This document shows positions 56,311 through 56,943 of a stretch of 56,943 bases of DNA, in pieces. The position numbers and the translations under genes were made by a program. Source of the stretch: Frankiaceae bacterium. GTDB taxonomy: Bacteria; Actinomycetota; Actinomycetes; Mycobacteriales; SCTD01. The notes under the pieces are model-generated. The model had not been told where the DNA came from and did not search any database. It saw only the letters and a list, made by a program, of their open reading frames with translations. The DNA is taken from assembly GCA_016650445.1 (NCBI GenBank), contig JAENVS010000017.1, forward strand, positions 72,076 to 129,018. The letters run 5' to 3'. Positions within the stretch are counted from its first letter, which is position 1. Each line of letters opens with the position of its first letter.

Positions 56311-56580
56311 TCAGGAGTCCTGGAACAACCCGCCAGCCACCCAGTTACTGCTTCCCGACGCGGTGCGGCTGTTGCCGCCGCTCACCGAGCTGAAGTAGTA
56401 GCTGGCAGTGTTATCGGCGCCGCCGGTGACGGTGCTGTAGGTGCCGCTGATGGTGTTGTCGTAGCCGAGTACGCCGCCGCCCTAGCTGGTCCAGGACTGG
56501 TTGGGCCCGGCGATGAGTTTGTGGCTGCCGGTCCGGGTGTCGTCGCCCGCACCCCACGCCGCGCCCTCGCACGTTGAGCA
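56311..56580 (-). pseudogene. decayed YadA-head-like (Hep_Hag) repeat protein, copy 1
   Basis: On the minus strand the frame reads RTGSHKLIAGPNQSWTS, an in-frame TAG (56482-56484), then GGGVLGYDNTISGTYSTVTG, GADNTAS, SSVSGGNSRTASGSSNW and VAGGLFQDS-stop. Repeats of the type S-V-S-G-G-x-x-N-T-A-S-G occur in trimeric autotransporter-like heads. The start is not seen, and the stop falls where a Tyr (TSYGG) is expected. Confidence 0.6.
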
Positions 56581-56615
56581 CTCATCGCCCGATCACCGCT
56601 CACCTTCAGTACGGA

Positions 56616-56825
56616 TCAGGAGGTCTGGAACAACCCGCCACCCACCCAGTCATAGTCTCCCGACGCGGTGCGGCTGCCGCCGCCGCTCACCGAGCTGTAG
56701 TTGCCGCTGGCAGCGTTGCTGACGCCGCCGCTCACCGAGCTGTAGTTGCCGCTGGCAGTGTTGAGGAGGCCGCCGCTCACCGAGCTGACGGTGCCGCTGG
56801 CAGTGCTGCCGTAGCCGCCACTCAC
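56616..56825 (-). pseudogene. decayed YadA-head-like repeat protein, copy 2
   Basis: Four 15-residue repeats are visible: VSGGYGSTASGTVS, SVSGGLLNTASGNYS, SVSGGVSNAASGNYS, SVSGGGSRTASGDYDW, with the end VGGGLFQTS. They share the ending WVxGGLFQ with copy 1. Upstream of the first repeat the frame turns into an unrelated Arg/Pro-rich sequence, so the copy is truncated at a junction near 56830. Confidence 0.6.
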
Positions 56826-56833
56826 TCGGTCAG

Positions 56834-56943
56834 GTGCGCAGCGATCTGGGTCAGTCCGGACCGGCGATTGCCGCACTGGACCGGGCGTTGACCCTGGACG
56901 GTGCGGATCGGGGGGCGCTGCTGGCCCGCGGGGTGGCGAAGGG
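56834..56943 (+). CDS. possible start of an unidentified protein (partial)
   Basis: From GTG 56834 an open frame runs off the window: VRSDLGQSGPAIAALDRALT, LDGADRGALLARGVAKG. Composition is protein-like and helical, loosely like a TPR-type segment. It begins where copy 2 of the repeat protein is cut. No family could be assigned. Confidence 0.25.
   Translation, partial: MRSDLGQSGPAIAALDRALTLDGADRGALLARGVAK

Overview
The window is one continuous piece of a high-GC actinobacterial chromosome. GTG starts are frequent, and many genes begin only 6-7 nt after a TANNNT hexamer, which suggests leaderless transcripts. Actinobacterial markers include BldC, GlnR, mycothiol synthase MshD, DUF3073, valine dehydrogenase and an SseC-type DUF1416 protein. 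The order purF-purM-DUF3073-vdh-hypothetical-bldC, and later DUF47/PiT, mshD, glnR-moaD and the sulfurtransferase cluster, recalls the Streptomyces core chromosome (from memory). The genus cannot be fixed from the sequence alone.

Layout. 1-5.9 kb: small secreted proteins, purF-purM, DUF3073 and three tandem paralogous secreted proteins. 6-11.3 kb: vdh, a sortase-anchored BNR-repeat surface protein, a conserved hypothetical, bldC and a histidine phosphatase. 11.3-11.8 kb: two gene remnants. 11.8-22.1 kb: a complete minus-strand tad/flp pilus locus (flp, tadE, tadG, cpaB, cpaE, tadA, a VWA-TadB fusion, tadC), divergent from a NarL-type two-component system; four phased CGTTTAGTC-like repeats lie between them. 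22.1-23.7 kb: an integrase remnant, tRNA-Phe, tRNA-Asp and tRNA-Glu, a tRNA-Lys(UUU) gene interrupted by a 218-nt group I intron, and an HNH nuclease. 23.7-35 kb: EamA permease, PPK2, DoxX, an MMPL/TetR pair, DUF47-PiT, mshD, glnR, moaD and envelope proteins. 36.3-38.5 kb: a Cys-rich leader peptide controlling a DUF4395-sulfurtransferase-DUF1416 operon. 38.5-43.2 kb: two sets of WxL-like proteins with DUF916-type partners.

43.3-53.2 kb is accessory. It holds a Phd/PIN pair, two nucleotidyltransferase toxin-type modules, an orphan RHH antitoxin with a toxin stub, an AbiEi-like nuclease, RelBE and VapBC. These modules are punctuated by imperfect palindromes. Four copies of one element, each exactly 54 bp long with the same centre, lie at module boundaries here; a fifth lies upstream of purF. 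A second 50-bp palindrome family brackets another AbiEi-like gene at 35.1-36.3 kb. 53.2-56.9 kb is a surface-polysaccharide and decay zone: a polyprenyl glycosylphosphotransferase, two small unknown genes, a sulfotransferase broken by one amber codon, and two damaged copies of a YadA-head-like repeat protein.

The strongest unusual signals are the group I intron in tRNA-Lys and the palindrome-punctuated array of toxin/defence modules. The cysteine attenuator with a visible Shine-Dalgarno-sequestering helix follows as a well-supported regulatory element.
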